A stretch of DNA of 64,000 nt. It comes from Bacillota bacterium (GTDB lineage Bacteria > Bacillota > Clostridia > Lachnospirales > Lachnospiraceae). The position numbers and the translations under genes were made by a program. The stretch lies in assembly GCA_023410575.1 (NCBI GenBank), contig JAEYPP010000016.1, forward strand, positions 186,001 to 250,000, read 5' to 3'. This document shows, in pieces, positions 63,988 to 64,000 of this stretch (positions are counted from its first letter, which is position 1; each line of letters begins with the position of its first letter). The notes beneath the pieces were generated by a model that saw nothing but the letters and a program-made list of their open reading frames with translations, was not told the DNA's origin and did no database searches.

Positions 63988-64000
63988 AAAATAAACACCT

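Noticed and set aside
1..64000. CRISPR array, tRNA or rRNA genes
   Set aside because: No regularly spaced direct repeats, no cloverleaf with CCA-type ends and no rRNA-like segments were noticed on reading both strands.

Overview
The window is 64 kb of AT-rich (roughly 35% GC by eye), densely coded chromosome from an anaerobic, endospore-forming Firmicute. An alpha/beta-type small acid-soluble spore protein, AddAB recombination nuclease, a glmS ribozyme, type III glutamine synthetase, BspA-like leucine-rich repeats and several proteins typical of Lachnospiraceae point to that family, something like Lachnoclostridium (Clostridium) phytofermentans. The species call is inference. I saw no rRNA, tRNA, CRISPR array, transposase or prophage.

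Layout. 1-5 kb: two secreted Ig-like proteins in convergent orientation, then an OmpR-type response regulator and sensor kinase, then a promoter-plus-terminator non-coding RNA that is probably 6S RNA. 5-8.7 kb: a PflA-like radical SAM enzyme, glutamine-dependent NAD synthetase and a small membrane-anchored FMN-bind-like protein. 8.9-17.2 kb: addB-addA (overlapping), a spore SASP and a diacylglycerol-kinase-like lipid kinase. 17.2-20 kb: a ROK repressor divergent from xylulokinase with a visible promoter and operator. 20-27 kb: a methyltransferase with Hsp33, a cardiolipin-synthase-like enzyme, glmS preceded by its ribozyme, and asparaginase. 27-33.6 kb: a CapA-like lipoprotein, a GltD-like oxidoreductase coupled to a ThyX-resembling protein, serC-serA, and xpt. 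33.8-38.2 kb: a heterodimeric ABC exporter and a TetR regulator. 38.3-49.5 kb: a nine-gene chemotaxis/signalling operon (cheY, cheA, cheW, mcp, cheR, cheB, cheD, a five-PAS hybrid kinase, a lone receiver). 49.6-64 kb: an RsmC-like methyltransferase, a decayed fragment resembling mannose-6-phosphate isomerase, a YesL-like protein, glgB, MscS channel, type III glutamine synthetase, an LRR lipoprotein, an ABC-F ATPase, a GH13 homologue with all catalytic residues lost, a TraX-like membrane protein and a DUF5721-like protein.

How genes work together. Glycogen branching (glgB) and the GH13 pseudo-enzyme lie 7 kb apart. The xyl regulator and kinase form a classical repressor/target pair. serC-serA supply serine. 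The che operon carries the core adaptation system but no CheC/CheX/CheZ phosphatase and no flagellar genes, and ends with a hybrid kinase and receiver whose input is cytoplasmic.

Most notable for follow-up: (1) the GH13 debranching-enzyme-like protein at 60787-62688, in which the nucleophile, the acid/base and the third acidic residue are all replaced and the loop after beta-3 is deleted; (2) a family of about 70-175 bp imperfect palindromes with a shared core, present five or six times between genes and apparently acting as terminators; (3) a ThyX-like protein without the ThyX catalytic motif; (4) the ABC-F protein with a dead second P-loop; (5) the riboregulators (glmS ribozyme, probable 6S RNA).
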